Below are positions 1-10,207 of a DNA stretch of 64,000 nt, piece after piece. The position numbers and the translations under genes were made by a program. Source of the DNA: Phoenix dactylifera (Eukaryota > Streptophyta > Magnoliopsida > Arecales > Arecaceae). Within the stretch, counting starts at the first letter, position 1. The number at the start of each line of letters is the position of its first letter. The notes beneath the pieces were generated by a model that saw only the letters and a program-made list of their open reading frames with translations, searched no databases and was not told the origin of the DNA. The stretch lies in contig NC_052393.1 in assembly GCF_009389715.1 (NCBI RefSeq), positions 1,488,001 to 1,552,000 on the forward strand, given 5' to 3'.

Positions 1-309
1 AATTGGAAGTATGAAATAAAGAAATTGTATTGATAAGATGTATTTTCTCAAAATTAGGATCAAGTATATGATTGCATGTGATTCATGAATTTGATCAAAT
101 AGCATTCCTTCGTGAATATATGATTGGGTATGAATTAGAATTATGATAGATTGCATGGAAATGATATTTGTGGCATGATCATGAATTTTATGCATAATGA
201 TGCCATTTGTCACTTTTCAACCTATATATGAAGATATGATTTATGAAAAAGAATAATGATTTATAAAAAAATAATGATTTATGAAAAAGAATAATGATCT
301 ATAAACTCT

Positions 310-605
310 CATATTACCATGTACGGCCCTCGCCAGCGGGTTATAATAGCTCAGTGTACGGCCCTCGCCAACGGATTATAATAGCTTGGTGTAGACCCTG
401 CCAACGGAGAATAATAGTTGGCAAAGATTAGGGCCCTCGCCAGCGGATTATAATAGCTTGGTATAGACCCTTCCAACGAGGAATAATAGTTGGCAAAGAT
501 TATGGCCCTCGTCAGCGGATTATAATAGCACGGCATATGGCCCTGCCAACGGATAATAGTAGTTGGTAAAGATTACGGCCCTGTCACGGGTAATAATAGT
601 GACCA
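310..605. repeat. Tandem repeat, about 36 bp half-units in pairs
   Basis: Repeated variants of a unit built around GGCCCTCGCCAACGGATTAT alternate with units built around CCCTGCCAACGGAGAATAAT, giving a higher-order period near 70 bp and about four copies. The pattern makes short repetitive open frames on the minus strand that I do not regard as genes. Confidence 0.8.
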
Positions 606-636
606 TAGCTGCATTACCTTCTGAGAGCACGGTTTT

Positions 637-836
637 TGAAGTATGAATAATAGCAACTACGGATTTCAAAGTATGGATGATGGCAAGTACAGATTTCAAA
701 ACATTAATAATGGTGATTACTATTTCAAAGCATGAATAATGCCAAGTACAGATTTCAAAGCATGAATAATGGCAATTACGGATTTCAAAGCATGAATAAT
801 GGCAAGTATGGATTTCAAAGCATGAATAATAGCAAA
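637..836. repeat. 30 bp tandem repeat, six to seven copies
   Basis: Successive variants of GCATGAATAATGGCAAGTAC followed by GGATTTCAAA run head to tail. The same unit occurs in reverse complement at about 6817-6935, so both places derive from one repeat family. Confidence 0.85.
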
Positions 837-1302
837 AATTTTATATGATGCATATTCATATTTATGAGTTTTCATTGATGGAACATGCATTGCTTTATTA
901 TTACCTGATTTGTGTATATCATCTATAAAATGCTTTATTTTGCCATAACTGTTAGCTTCTTAAACACTGCACTGGCATAATTATGTTTGATCCAATAAGA
1001 TAGTACTTTGTTACTTATTGAACTGTGTAGCTCATATCTTTTTATCTATTTTTTTTCAAACAGATGAATAAGACTTCTAGGAGCAGGGAGCTTGGTGTTA
1101 TTCAGGGTTGGGGTAACTGAAAATGTTATGTAATAATCAAATTTTAGAAGCTTTGTACTGTTCCAATTTCATGAATAATGTTATGACATTAGCAAATGAA
1201 ACTATTTATTTTTGTTATGAAATTTTAAGTGGCTTCGTGTTATTGTGTGCATAAGATTGCAATAGTACGGCCGTGTCATAATCCGGATTCGAGGCGTGAC
1301 AA

Positions 1303-1613
1303 AAAATATAATTATTGGGGGCTGAAACCATTCTGAAATCTGCATTTTCTTTTTTGTTCCCTTCTTATGTATATTTATCAATCTGTACAATATTTTGAAT
1401 AAAATGTGGATGGCTTAGCCTCTTTTTTCCTTACAAAAAAAGGTCATCCAACTAATTTACAAAAAGGTACAAAAGACAATCCTAAGATAAAAATTGCATA
1501 ATGATGGACATAATTATTCGCCAGCTTAAAAATTTTAATGTGCTAAAGCAAAGTCGACACTACTAGATTTTTGCTTCACTATACCTTTGCTCGTGAAAAT
1601 TATATTTTTAAGC
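1303..1613. repeat. Duplicated block, copy A (pairs with 6999-7345)
   Basis: The block starts TATAATTATTGGGGGCTGAA and is alignable with interruptions to TATAATTGTTGGGAGCTAAA near 7005. Shared landmarks include 'CCAACTAATT', 'ATCCTAAG' and 'GCTTCACT' in the same order. It is non-coding and diverged, so the duplication is old. The match is lost at about 1613. Confidence 0.75.
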
Positions 1614-1906
1614 ATGAATTATGATGGGAGGCAAAATGGATTGTCCTACTTCGGCATGAAGTCACCCAATTCCAGCCGAGCAGACCAAGAGCCAGGCAGA
1701 CCTTGGCCCCGTCAAGAGCCGAGCCGACCTCAGCCAGAGGCCAGGCCGACCTCAAACCCCCTGACGGTCGAGCCGACCTCGACCAGAGGCAGACCTTAGC
1801 CCGCCAAAGACCGAGCCGACCTCGCCACTTCATGGCTTGTTTCCTTTCAACACCTTGGTAAATCTAGTAAATGTTTACTTTTGAGACGGAGGAGAACCTT
1901 GAAAGC
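1614..1906. other. GC-richer repeat fragment without a recognisable gene
   Basis: Contains several copies of the motif GAGCCGACCTC and variants with irregular spacing (1675-1825). Short frames exist on both strands but match nothing I recognise. It is probably part of an inserted repeat, because it interrupts the duplicated block that is continuous at 7345. Confidence 0.4.
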
Positions 1907-1909
1907 TAA

Positions 1910-3379
1910 GGCCCTATTTGGGGGAGCTTTTGAAGGGCCAAAAAGCACTTTCTGGCCCTCCAAAAATACTTTCTGTTAAAAAATGGTGTTTGGTAAAAAT
2001 TTCGGAAAGCTGAAAACAGCTTTTGGGAAGAAGCTCCAATTTGAAGTTTTCCGAAAACGTTGTTTTCAGCTTTATCGAAAAGCTGTATTTTTGACAAAAA
2101 TACCCCTATTTAAAAGCTCCTTTTTTCTTCCAAAATCTTCCATCCCACCGCCTCTTCCTCTCTCACCCTTCCCTCTCTCTCTCCCTCTCTATCTCCTTCT
2201 TCTTCTCACGCCGTCGGCCCTTTTTTTTTGTTTTGGGAGGCAGCTACCACACCGGCCACCACCCATGGCCGCCTCCCCAGCAGCCACTTCGGCATGTCAC
2301 CCCGACGAGCCGGCACGGACGTCCGACTCGCCGCTGCGACCCACCACAACCGTCGGGCGGTGGGAAGCAAAACAAACAAAAAAAAGAGGAATGGGAGGAA
2401 GAGGCAGCCATGGCCGCCGCCTCCCCGGCAAGCGCTGTAGCCCGCCGTCCCAGCACACTCCCGCCCTCCCTCCCCGCCCCGCAGTTGCCGCGGCCCGCCG
2501 TCCCAGTCCCCTCTCGAGCCCCCTCCCACGGCCGCCGCGGCCCGCCGTCCCGGCCCCCTCCCATGGCTCGGCCCCCTTCCGGCGCCACCGGCCTCGCGGG
2601 AGGAGTAGAAAGGAGAAGAAGGAAAGAGAGGAAGGAAGGAGAAGAAGAGAAGAAAAAAGAAAAGAAAAAAAAGAAAAGAAAAGAAAAAAAAGAGAAGAAA
2701 AAAAGGATGAAAAAGAAAAAAAGAAAAAATAAATAAATAAATAAATATGTATATAAATGAATGAATAAATAAATTAATAAGGTAACAAATAAAAATATTT
2801 TAATGAAATAAAATAATAAATAAATAAATATATTAGTAATTATTTAACCAATTTTATCATTTAGCTAGAAAATTTGTTAGAGAGATAAATGGTCATCAGA
2901 AGAGTAAAAAATTAATTTACACTAATAATTATAATATTTTATACATTTATTATTGTATTATACTATAAATATAATATAATATTATATTATATCATAATAC
3001 ATTGATATGTTATGTTAAATAATTTAATATTATATTAAATTATTATCCTATAGTATATAATGTTATAGTACTATATTATAATAATATTATATTATATTAC
3101 ATTAATATTATACTATATCATATATTTATGTATTAATATATATTATATTTTATTATGCTCTGTTGTATAATACTAATAATGTCCTTTATGGTTATTTTGC
3201 CATATAAAAGTACTTTCTCAGATTGTTTACCAAACAAATGTTAAAGCGCCACAGCACTTTAGAAATGTAGTTACCAAACAGCAAACAGCTTTTTATAAAA
3301 AGTTCTACTTCCAATAGCTCTATTTTCAACAGCTCTATTTACAACAGCTTCACTGCCAACAGCTTCCCCAAACAGGACC
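1910..3379. mobile_element. Non-autonomous PIF/Harbinger-like TIR element with TAA target duplication
   Basis: The left end reads GGCCCTATTTGGGGGAGC and the right end, in reverse complement, reads GGTCCTGTTTGGGGAAGC. Each end is flanked by TAA (1907-1909 and 3380-3382), the 3 bp target type of PIF/Harbinger elements. The subterminal parts carry AGCTTT-rich inverted stretches. The interior has a GC-rich block (about 2230-2620), a polypurine tract (2600-2740) and a very AT-rich stretch (2730-3170). No transposase is visible. The frames in the GC-rich block are Pro/Arg-rich and look compositional; a captured gene fragment is possible but unproven. Confidence 0.7.
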
Positions 3380-3382
3380 TAA

Positions 3383-3979
3383 GTCATATCAGCTCTGGCC
3401 TTTTCTTGGTTGGGGGGCAGCTGATTGGGATCTGCCTCTTTGACTTGATATTTAAAGAAAAAAAAGAGAGTGGGGGATGGAGAGAATCTGTAGCACCATA
3501 AAAATTTTGGAAGTGCAAGAATAGCAGGAACTGCTTTTTTAGTTCACGATTATAAGAGAATCTATTGAACATTAAAATTTTGCATGGTTTGCGGAGAAAT
3601 TAAAGGAATCTACTAGCAGCAAAACAAAGTAAAAGCATATTCTCCAAGCTGTCCCAACAATTCACAATCCATGAGATTCACCAACTGGTACATTACCTTT
3701 GCATCTTGGCAGAAATGCATTTAAATATAAAAAAGTTCGCAATTACTTTTACTTGCTAATATTCTAATGAAATGTTTCATGAAGGTGCGCCATCAAAAGT
3801 GAATTTCTAAGCGCCCCTTCTTGAGTGAAATAATTGAACAAAAATACTGGAATTTGTCAGGTTATGATCTCAAACAAAATAGACTTTGCACCAGCAGCTA
3901 TAGATCTTGCTACGACTAAGAGACTGTAAAGCTAATAGAGTAGCCAGTGAGACTAGCAACTCAGCAACTGTATCTAAGT
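3383..3979. other. Intergenic stretch, nothing recognised
   Basis: Ordinary AT-rich sequence between the TIR element and the duplicated block. I see no open frame, RNA gene or repeat boundary that I can support. Confidence 0.5.
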
Positions 3980-4200
3980 CCATAAGGATTTGCCAAGATT
4001 TTGAAGAATTAGAGAGTATTTGGGAGAGGCCTACCTACCATTCCATGAATTTCGTTTATGTATTTTTTCAAGAAGTTATGCTGCAACAACTTAAATGAAG
4101 CTGGATTTGTATTTGGGAGAAGGCTAACCCCAGTTGGCGAACTTTTTTTTGTTTTCAACGTATAGGACAATAACCGTGCCCCAACTGTATTTGTAAATGA
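3980..4200. repeat. Second duplicated block, copy A (pairs with 7895-8140)
   Basis: About 200 bp, including GAATTAGAGAGTATTTGGGA, TACCTACCATTCCATGAA and CAACTGTATTTGTAAATG, recur in the same order and orientation at 7895-8140. It lies a few hundred bases upstream of the F-box gene. Short frames here are shared by both copies but have no recognisable product. Confidence 0.8.
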
Positions 4201-4514
4201 GTTAGTGATGAGAAGGCTTTCTGGATAAACTATAATAACTTCAAGGAGCCTTTCTGGATGATAAGGCTGTCCAGCTGTGACGAACTTCATGAGTCAGGCT
4301 GGAAGTGGTTTGGATTTGATACTAGTTGTTTCTCTTGTAGTTAGCTGAAGAAACCGTCTTTTTTTGTCTTCCCAATTCTACAAGGAGTCGGTGACCCAAG
4401 GAGAGGAAATCCGAGCTTATCCCAACGTTTTGGATGGGTGTTTGTTCCGATTCTCAAGCCCTCAATCTTATCACTCCATGTTACGTGGCTTGAGATCGGA
4501 TGGTGTTTCGCTAA

Positions 4515-4522
4515 TATATATA
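4515..4522 (+). promoter_or_regulatory. TATA box of the F-box gene
   Basis: TATATATA lies 87 bp upstream of the chosen ATG at 4609. A C-rich stretch follows it, which could hold the transcription start. The placement is typical of a plant core promoter. Confidence 0.55.
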
Positions 4523-4608
4523 ACCCCAACCCCAACCCTTCCTTCCTCCCTCAAACTACAAGCTCGATCCTTGTTCATCGATCTTCTGCGTCCCGAAAAG
4601 AGTTAGAG

Positions 4609-5775
4609 ATGGGTTGCTGGTCCGAGGACCTTCCTCTGGACGTGCTCTCGCTCATCTCCACTTTCCTCACCAAAAACTCCGACTACATCCGGTTCCGATC
4701 CGTCTGCGTCTGGTGGCGACGCGCAGCAGCAGCCGAGCCCCGCCATCTCCCTCTCCAGCAGCTACTGCTGATCCGTCCCAACATCCGTCCCAACACCGTC
4801 AACAGTGCGAATCGAGGCTTCTACAGCCTCTCCACCAAAAAAACCCACTGGATCCAGCTCCCGGAAACCCTCCAGAAGCGGTGCTGCGGCTCCTCCCATG
4901 GCTGGCTGGCCTTCGTCGACCGCAGCCCCGACGTTTTCCTCTTCAATCCACTCACCAGAGCTCGGATCGACCTCCCGGCCATAACGACCCTCGACTGCGT
5001 GGACCAAGCTTCTAAACGTCGGGACGAGTACCGTGTTCGATACCGAACCGGCCGCGAGGAGGTCCGTTGCTCAACATGGATGCGCGACTACTGCATTGGA
5101 AAGATCGTTCTATCCTCGAGTCCGCATGCAGGTGTTCCTTGGACCGCCATGGCCCTTCTCGGTTTAACAGGCGATATCATGCTCTGGAGGCCTGGGGACG
5201 CGAATTGGACCGTCATCGTTCGAAGAGCGCCTACACTTGATATCGCTTGCTGCAACGGGCTGTTTTATTCTTTCGACCGCGCCGGAAAACTTGCGGCGGT
5301 GGATGCTGATCCCTCCGCCGATGCCAAAGCGACCGACGTCATGGGTGGCTTGTCCGCCTCAATCTGGTACAAGAACTACCTGGTGGAGTCCGGTGGCGAG
5401 CTCTTGTTGGCCGTCCGGCATGAATATGATTTGGACGCCCGGCCCGGTTGCAAGACCTGTTGTTTTGACGTTTGCAAGCTGCTCGATCTGAAGGGAAAGC
5501 CCAAGCGCTCGATGGTGAAGAGTTTGGGCGACCGAGCATTGTTCCTGGGAAAAAACCATTCCTTCTCCCTGTCCTCCGCCGATATTCCTGGATGCAGAGG
5601 AAATTGCATCTACTTCACCGACGACTTGCTGGGCTACGTGCATGGCCACATCCGAGGACATGATTCACGCAGATGCAGCATAGAAGATGATAGCATACGG
5701 CCATCGCCATGCCCCCCTATTGCTTCCTGCGAGCTTTGGTCGCCACCTGTTTGGATTACCCCTAATTTGCGCTAG
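4609..5775 (+). CDS. F-box protein with DUF295-type C-terminal domain
   Basis: A single-exon gene of 388 aa. The frame is open from 4438, but I chose the ATG at 4609 because it lies downstream of the TATA box and starts directly with the F-box. Residues about 4-45 (SEDLPLDVLSLISTFLTKNS, then RFRSVCVWWRRA) form an F-box, the module that binds SKP1 in SCF ubiquitin ligases. The rest resembles the plant DUF295 family: 'HGWLAFVD', 'LFNPLTRARIDLP', and near the end 'ADIPGCRGNCIYFTDD'. Such proteins are presumed substrate receptors; the substrate cannot be read from sequence. The frame is intact and GC-rich compared with its surroundings, as is usual for monocot single-exon genes. The family is large and lineage-expanded, so orthology is uncertain. 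Confidence 0.9.
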   Translation: MGCWSEDLPLDVLSLISTFLTKNSDYIRFRSVCVWWRRAAAAEPRHLPLQQLLLIRPNIRPNTVNSANRGFYSLSTKKTHWIQLPETLQKRCCGSSHGWLAFVDRSPDVFLFNPLTRARIDLPAITTLDCVDQASKRRDEYRVRYRTGREEVRCSTWMRDYCIGKIVLSSSPHAGVPWTAMALLGLTGDIMLWRPGDANWTVIVRRAPTLDIACCNGLFYSFDRAGKLAAVDADPSADAKATDVMGGLSASIWYKNYLVESGGELLLAVRHEYDLDARPGCKTCCFDVCKLLDLKGKPKRSMVKSLGDRALFLGKNHSFSLSSADIPGCRGNCIYFTDDLLGYVHGHIRGHDSRRCSIEDDSIRPSPCPPIASCELWSPPVWITPNLR

Positions 5776-5829
5776 ACGTTATCGAGGCTTCGGAATTTCA
5801 GTTAGAGTTATACTTTTTTCTTTTTATCT

Positions 5830-5830
<1 letters not shown>

Positions 5831-5869
<39 letters not shown>
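5831..5869. repeat. (AG)n microsatellite in the 3' flank of the F-box gene
   Basis: About 19 perfect AG dinucleotides start 55 bp after the stop codon, probably in the 3' UTR. Confidence 0.95.
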
Positions 5870-5872
<3 letters not shown>

Positions 5873-5874
5873 AT

Positions 5875-6545
5875 ATTTTGTTTTGAATTTAATTGTTTGA
5901 TTTTATCGTATGATCTGCAGTAAATAAACGACTTTCAATTTAGAATCTCATTGTCCCACTAAAAATCAGATGTTTCTTACGGCTGTGTTGGAAAAAACGA
6001 ACCAAATACTATGGATAATCTTGGGAGGAAAATGAACAAATATATGGGTGGATGTGTACTTTACCATCTTCTGAGTGAAACAATGGATCATCTCTTCTCA
6101 AAGTGCTATTTTTTCTCCACCATATGGAAGTAAATTTGCTTGTCATTTAGAACTCTTCATCCACAATCAACCTTTGAACACTTGTGCTTATATTGGAGGT
6201 GTAGATGTTTTTCTAAATCAGCCCAAACCTTTATTATTTTTAATTCTAATGTTATTTGTAACAATTTGCTGAGCTTGTTGGAAGGAAAGAGATGAAAGAA
6301 TCTTTTAATTCTAATGTTATTTGCATCAATTGCTAGGCTTGTTGAAAGGAAAGAGATGAAACAATCTTTCTTAACAAGCATGGTGCAGTATAATTAGTAG
6401 CTACAAGAGGCATGATACATTATTCAATGATTGGTCCGGTCAGAATCACCATCTAGATTTCTTAAAAGTTTGGAACAAAGTAAAAAATATCCCACCATAA
6501 TTATCCGATGGATAAAGATTCCCGTGCCTTGTCAACTTTTAGAGT
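5875..6545. other. Intergenic, mostly unremarkable
   Basis: AT-rich. A short internal repeat is visible: the phrase TAATTCTAATGTTATTTG followed by a GCTTGTTG(G/A)AAGGAAAG segment occurs at about 6240-6285 and again at 6305-6355. The last ~60 bp (6490-6545) resembles 6945-7003, bracketing the inserted repeat. Confidence 0.5.
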
Positions 6546-6945
6546 TAAAAAATATCCGAGCCGAGGATGGCTCTTGTCCGATGGCGGGAAAGGTGTGAGG
6601 CCCAATAGTTCCAGATCCTAGGCATATGAGGCGGGTGTCTCCATATCCTGCAGATGCATTTTGGATGGAAAACAAAATCGGAGAGAAGTCTCAGCGGCGC
6701 GTGCGGGCCCCAGAACAAGACAATATCTAGTAGGAAAGTCCCATGTTCCCCCCTCATGTGGCCCCCATGTGGGCACTGGGTGCCGCACGTGCCCCGCAGA
6801 GGCAGGGGCATCCGTAATTGCCATTATTCATGCTTTGAAACCTGTACTTGGCATTATTCATACTTTGAAATCCGTAATCATCATTATTCATGTTTTAAAA
6901 TCCGTACTCGCCATTATCCATTCTTTGTTTTAAAATATCCCTCCG
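6546..6945 (-). repeat. Inserted repeat with inverted copy of the 30 bp tandem unit
   Basis: GC-rich left part (6546-6815), then about four copies of the 30 bp unit in reverse complement (about 6817-6935: CCGTAATTGCCATTATTCAT and variants). Similar short sequences lie on both sides (6490-6545 and 6945-7003), suggesting an insertion or local duplication. This is probably a fragment of the same element family as 1-1301, in opposite orientation. Confidence 0.5.
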
Positions 6946-6998
6946 TAGGTATTTGATAGATAGAGATTCCCATGCCTTATTAACCTTCGGAGTTGAAG

Positions 6999-7345
6999 AA
7001 TATAATTGTTGGGAGCTAAACCAGTCTAAAATCTAGATTTTCTTTTTAGTTCTCTTTTTATGTAGATTTATCAATTTATATATTATTTTTTTAAAACAAA
7101 TTTAGGTGATCTAGTTTTTCTTTTCCTCAAAAAAAGAAAGAAAAATAAGAAAAAAAAAAGGCCGCCCAACTAATTAAAAAAAAGGTATTGAAGATAATCC
7201 TAAGTTAGACACTGAACAATGATGAATCATGAGACATAAAAATTGGCCGGCTCAGAAATTATGAAGTACTAAAGTACAGTTGACTTTATTAGGTTTCTGC
7301 TTCACTTTACCACCTGCTCATAAAATTACAGTTTTAGGCATGAAG
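6999..7345. repeat. Duplicated block, copy B (pairs with 1303-1613)
   Basis: Collinear with 1303-1613 in the same orientation. It contains AGGTTTCTGCTTCACTTTAC where copy A has AGATTTTTGCTTCACTATAC. Non-coding. Confidence 0.75.
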
Positions 7346-7894
7346 CAAGGGTGTTGTGGATCACAAGCGATTAACATGGAGAATGGTATTGCATGAGCTC
7401 GAGTCTCTCCCGGTGACCCCATGGTAAGACGAGTAAAATTGGTAATGTGCCCGGTGTCTCTCCCCCTTCTCCGCACTTTCATTGTAGGTTGGTACGTGAT
7501 CTATGGGATCGCGGTGGTTTCGTTATGCATTAGATTCACTATCTATTTGTTCAGGAAAGCCTGATGGCTAAAAAAGAAAGCATCGTGATGGATGAAGTCG
7601 CATTATACGGATGGGAGCTGCCACGGCTGTAAAAGCATAGGTCTAGTGGTTGTTGCCTTTGTAATTGTAGTTTTTACTGTTGTGGTCTTCATTCTACCCA
7701 CCCTATCATTTTTCTAAGGTTGTAAAACATATCTAATCTTTTAGATTATTACTCATATTACCTAAAAAGTGTCAAAATCAATCCTTATGCACTACTCTGT
7801 TATTATATAAGAAGATATTAACTAAATATATTGAGTTAATCAATTTATCAAGTCGGTGAAGCTCTTCGTACTTGAACTTAGTGATCAGGAATTG
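7346..7894. other. Intergenic, nothing recognised
   Basis: Unique-looking AT-rich sequence between the two duplicated blocks of copy B. No gene is supported. Confidence 0.5.
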
Positions 7895-8140
7895 AATCTC
7901 ACCTTTACCAAGATTTGGAGAATTAGAGAGTATTTGGGAGAGGCTTACCTACCATTCCATGAACTTTCGTTTATGTATTTTTTTAAGAAGTTATGCTGCC
8001 ACAACTTAAACAAGCTGGTTTTGTATTTGGGAGAGGGCTAAACGACAGTCTGTGAACTTTTTTGTGTTCTCTTTTTTTCAAAGTAATCTGTCTCCATTAT
8101 GTAGATTGCTGTCTTCCACACAGCAACTGTATTTGTAAAT
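7895..8140. repeat. Second duplicated block, copy B (pairs with 3980-4200)
   Basis: Same-order match to 3980-4200, ending with CAACTGTATTTGTAAATG. After that the two copies diverge. Confidence 0.8.
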
Positions 8141-9520
8141 GCCCCAATGCAATCTGTCCTCGGCCTTCCACCATTACCAACGTTTTCATGACCTGTTGGG
8201 CTGCGATCTTACAAATCACCACAACTTGGGCATGCATGCCGTTCATCATAACGTTCAAGTCGGAAGCGGTCGAACTGCTAAAGGAGTTCCAACTGCTATG
8301 AAGGTGATTGCAGTTCATACTGTTGTGGCCCTCATAAATATGACAATAATGTGGCAGTTCTGGGACTAAGTCATTAATTTTGAGAAAACACAGCAGTATA
8401 AACAAACATGTCATATATTGTTCTCCATTTCCGTTTGGAGAGCGTAAAATCAAGTATACCAAGACACTGCAGGAATTCCTAAACAAGCTCAGCACACCCA
8501 CACCATGAATCAACATGCAATTCCAAATAGGTAACATAAATTTTCTAAAAGGACATTTTCTCCTGTCGGTTTTAGTCAAATTTTTGAAGGGTTACTTTAG
8601 AAACTTTGAAAAACCAATTGCAATTTCAAATGCCCCTTGGCATAATCTGTCTTCTTGGTGTTTCATTTTCCTCTGAAACATGACTTTGGATAACACCCTA
8701 ATCTGGGCAGCATTTGATTCATTTATAATATTTGCCGAGGCAAGGTGGATGATAAGAACCATATCAACTCTCGAAAGAGTTTTGGCTGCTACGGTGTCAC
8801 AGCCGTTCTTCTTCCTAAGTAATTTCACAAAAACATAACAAAATTATGATTTTGTTACATGACAAAATTATGATTTTGCTTTTTCTCTTTGCTCTTCAGA
8901 CGGCATAAAACCTGGAAAACAGAGGAGGTCCTAAACAATCACAGGTACACCCACGATATGAATCAACAAGCAATTACTCGTAATGAAAAAAATTACTATA
9001 TGGAGCATTTTCTCCGGTCTAAGCTGAATTTAAAAGATCCCCTTCGAAACTTTGCAAGCTGATTTTAGACTTGATTCAATTCCCAAAGAATGTAGAAATT
9101 TTGCCTACCGAGTTCTCTTGAAATAATATGTCAGTTTGTTATCATGTCAGTCCACTCCCAATTGGCTTCCATAGAGGCATACCCAGCATTACAAAGAGGC
9201 AACGAGTTCAATCTCTTCAGCCTGGCTTACTCTGATTCTCATGTGGCCATTAAGCTGTTACAATCTATACGATTGAGATCAGTTCATTGGTACGGCATGT
9301 CTAAGAACACAAGTTTCTACCCCTTCATGACATATCTAAAGGGTATACATAGCTTATATACAAAGTGAAAAAGATATGTCCAAAACAATGTATAATTCAC
9401 CCACAGGATGCATCACTACAAACACATCATTACCTAGAACTTTCCTCTGACCCATGATCCATCTTAGTCAACACTAGAACATCCTTTACAAACCTTCGCA
9501 AGTCAAATTACAACCTATAA
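8120..9520. repeat. Three degenerate tandem units of about 450-490 bp
   Basis: The unit ends are the clearest part. 'ACACCCACACCATGAATCAACATGC', broken here as ACACCCACACC + ATGAATCAACATGC (8496-8520), recurs as ACACCCACGATATGAATCAA (about 8950) and as TTCACCCACAGGATGCATCA (about 9397). Each is followed ~100 bp later by an AAACTTTG or AACCTTCGCAAG segment. The starts of units 1 and 2 share AAATGCCCC(A/T)...CAATCTGTC/TAATCTGTC. Frames on the minus strand are short and I recognise no domain. It may be a decayed repetitive gene or a non-coding repeat. Confidence 0.55.
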
Positions 9521-9529
9521 ATGGCATAC

Positions 9530-10207
9530 CACATATATGATATCCTTCATGTTAGACCATATGCACCTCTTCAATTTAATTCTTTTTAATTTAGCAGCAA
9601 ACTTTAATGTCAATTCCTGGTCTCTAGATATATTAAGACTTAACTCACTAAACATCAAAGATTACCATTTTAAACGTCGCAACAAGAAATTCATTGATGG
9701 AGACCTATCATCATCATTTATAGCACAAATTTGAGTATTGACTATGCTCCTGGTATACAGATTTACTGCTAGGAACTAGACTATACAAAGCTGAAGGAAC
9801 CGACCCCCAAGCTTCCAAGAGAAAGTTCATCATCTATTTGAGTTCTGCAATTTTATTTTGATAAAGAGCTTTTCAAGAATACCTCATTATGTTTGAAAAA
9901 TAAGTTTCTCCGAACCAAAATAATTATAGCATCATTGGTGCAAGAAAGTTACCATTCTTCTCTTCATATGTTTAGAAATTCCCACATATTAGATCTCTAG
10001 CCATATCTAAACTTTCCACAATGTTCATTACATGCTTCAATTTAAACACTAATATTGAAGCAGTTCTAGATATAGGCTCATAAGAATAATGAAAAACATG
10101 TTCAACCAGAGCCAGGAAAAAAATACAAAATATATATATGAGTATATGGAATACAATACAACTAATACAATCCAAGGGATAAAAAAGAACAGGAAAATGC
10201 TGACCCA
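9530..10207. other. Intergenic and 3' UTR side of the zeta-COP gene
   Basis: No recognisable gene. The part next to 10207 is probably 3' UTR of the minus-strand coatomer gene. Confidence 0.4.

Larger units (their letters stand above)
1..1301 (+). repeat. Probable LTR-retrotransposon terminal fragment, cut by the window edge
   Basis: AT-rich sequence that ends in a TGACA terminus at 1301. Sequence homologous to another place in the window (about 6999-7345) begins directly after that point, so 1301/1302 looks like an insertion boundary. The fragment contains two blocks of tandem subrepeats. No protein-coding part of a retroelement is visible and the left end lies outside the window. The family cannot be named. 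It is an old, incomplete fossil; a non-LTR satellite-rich repeat is the alternative. Confidence 0.4.

Noticed and set aside
637-836. CRISPR-like array
   Set aside because: The units are contiguous diverged tandem repeats without unique spacers, in a plant nuclear context.
1983-2736. Long overlapping frames on both strands, Pro/Arg/Lys-rich
   Set aside because: They arise from the GC-rich block and purine tract inside a TIR element. No domain, no splice structure and similar length in several frames, as expected from composition.
8097-8828. Minus-strand frames of 160 and 78 aa as a gene
   Set aside because: No recognisable domain; the frames lie in a degenerate tandem repeat and are interrupted between units.
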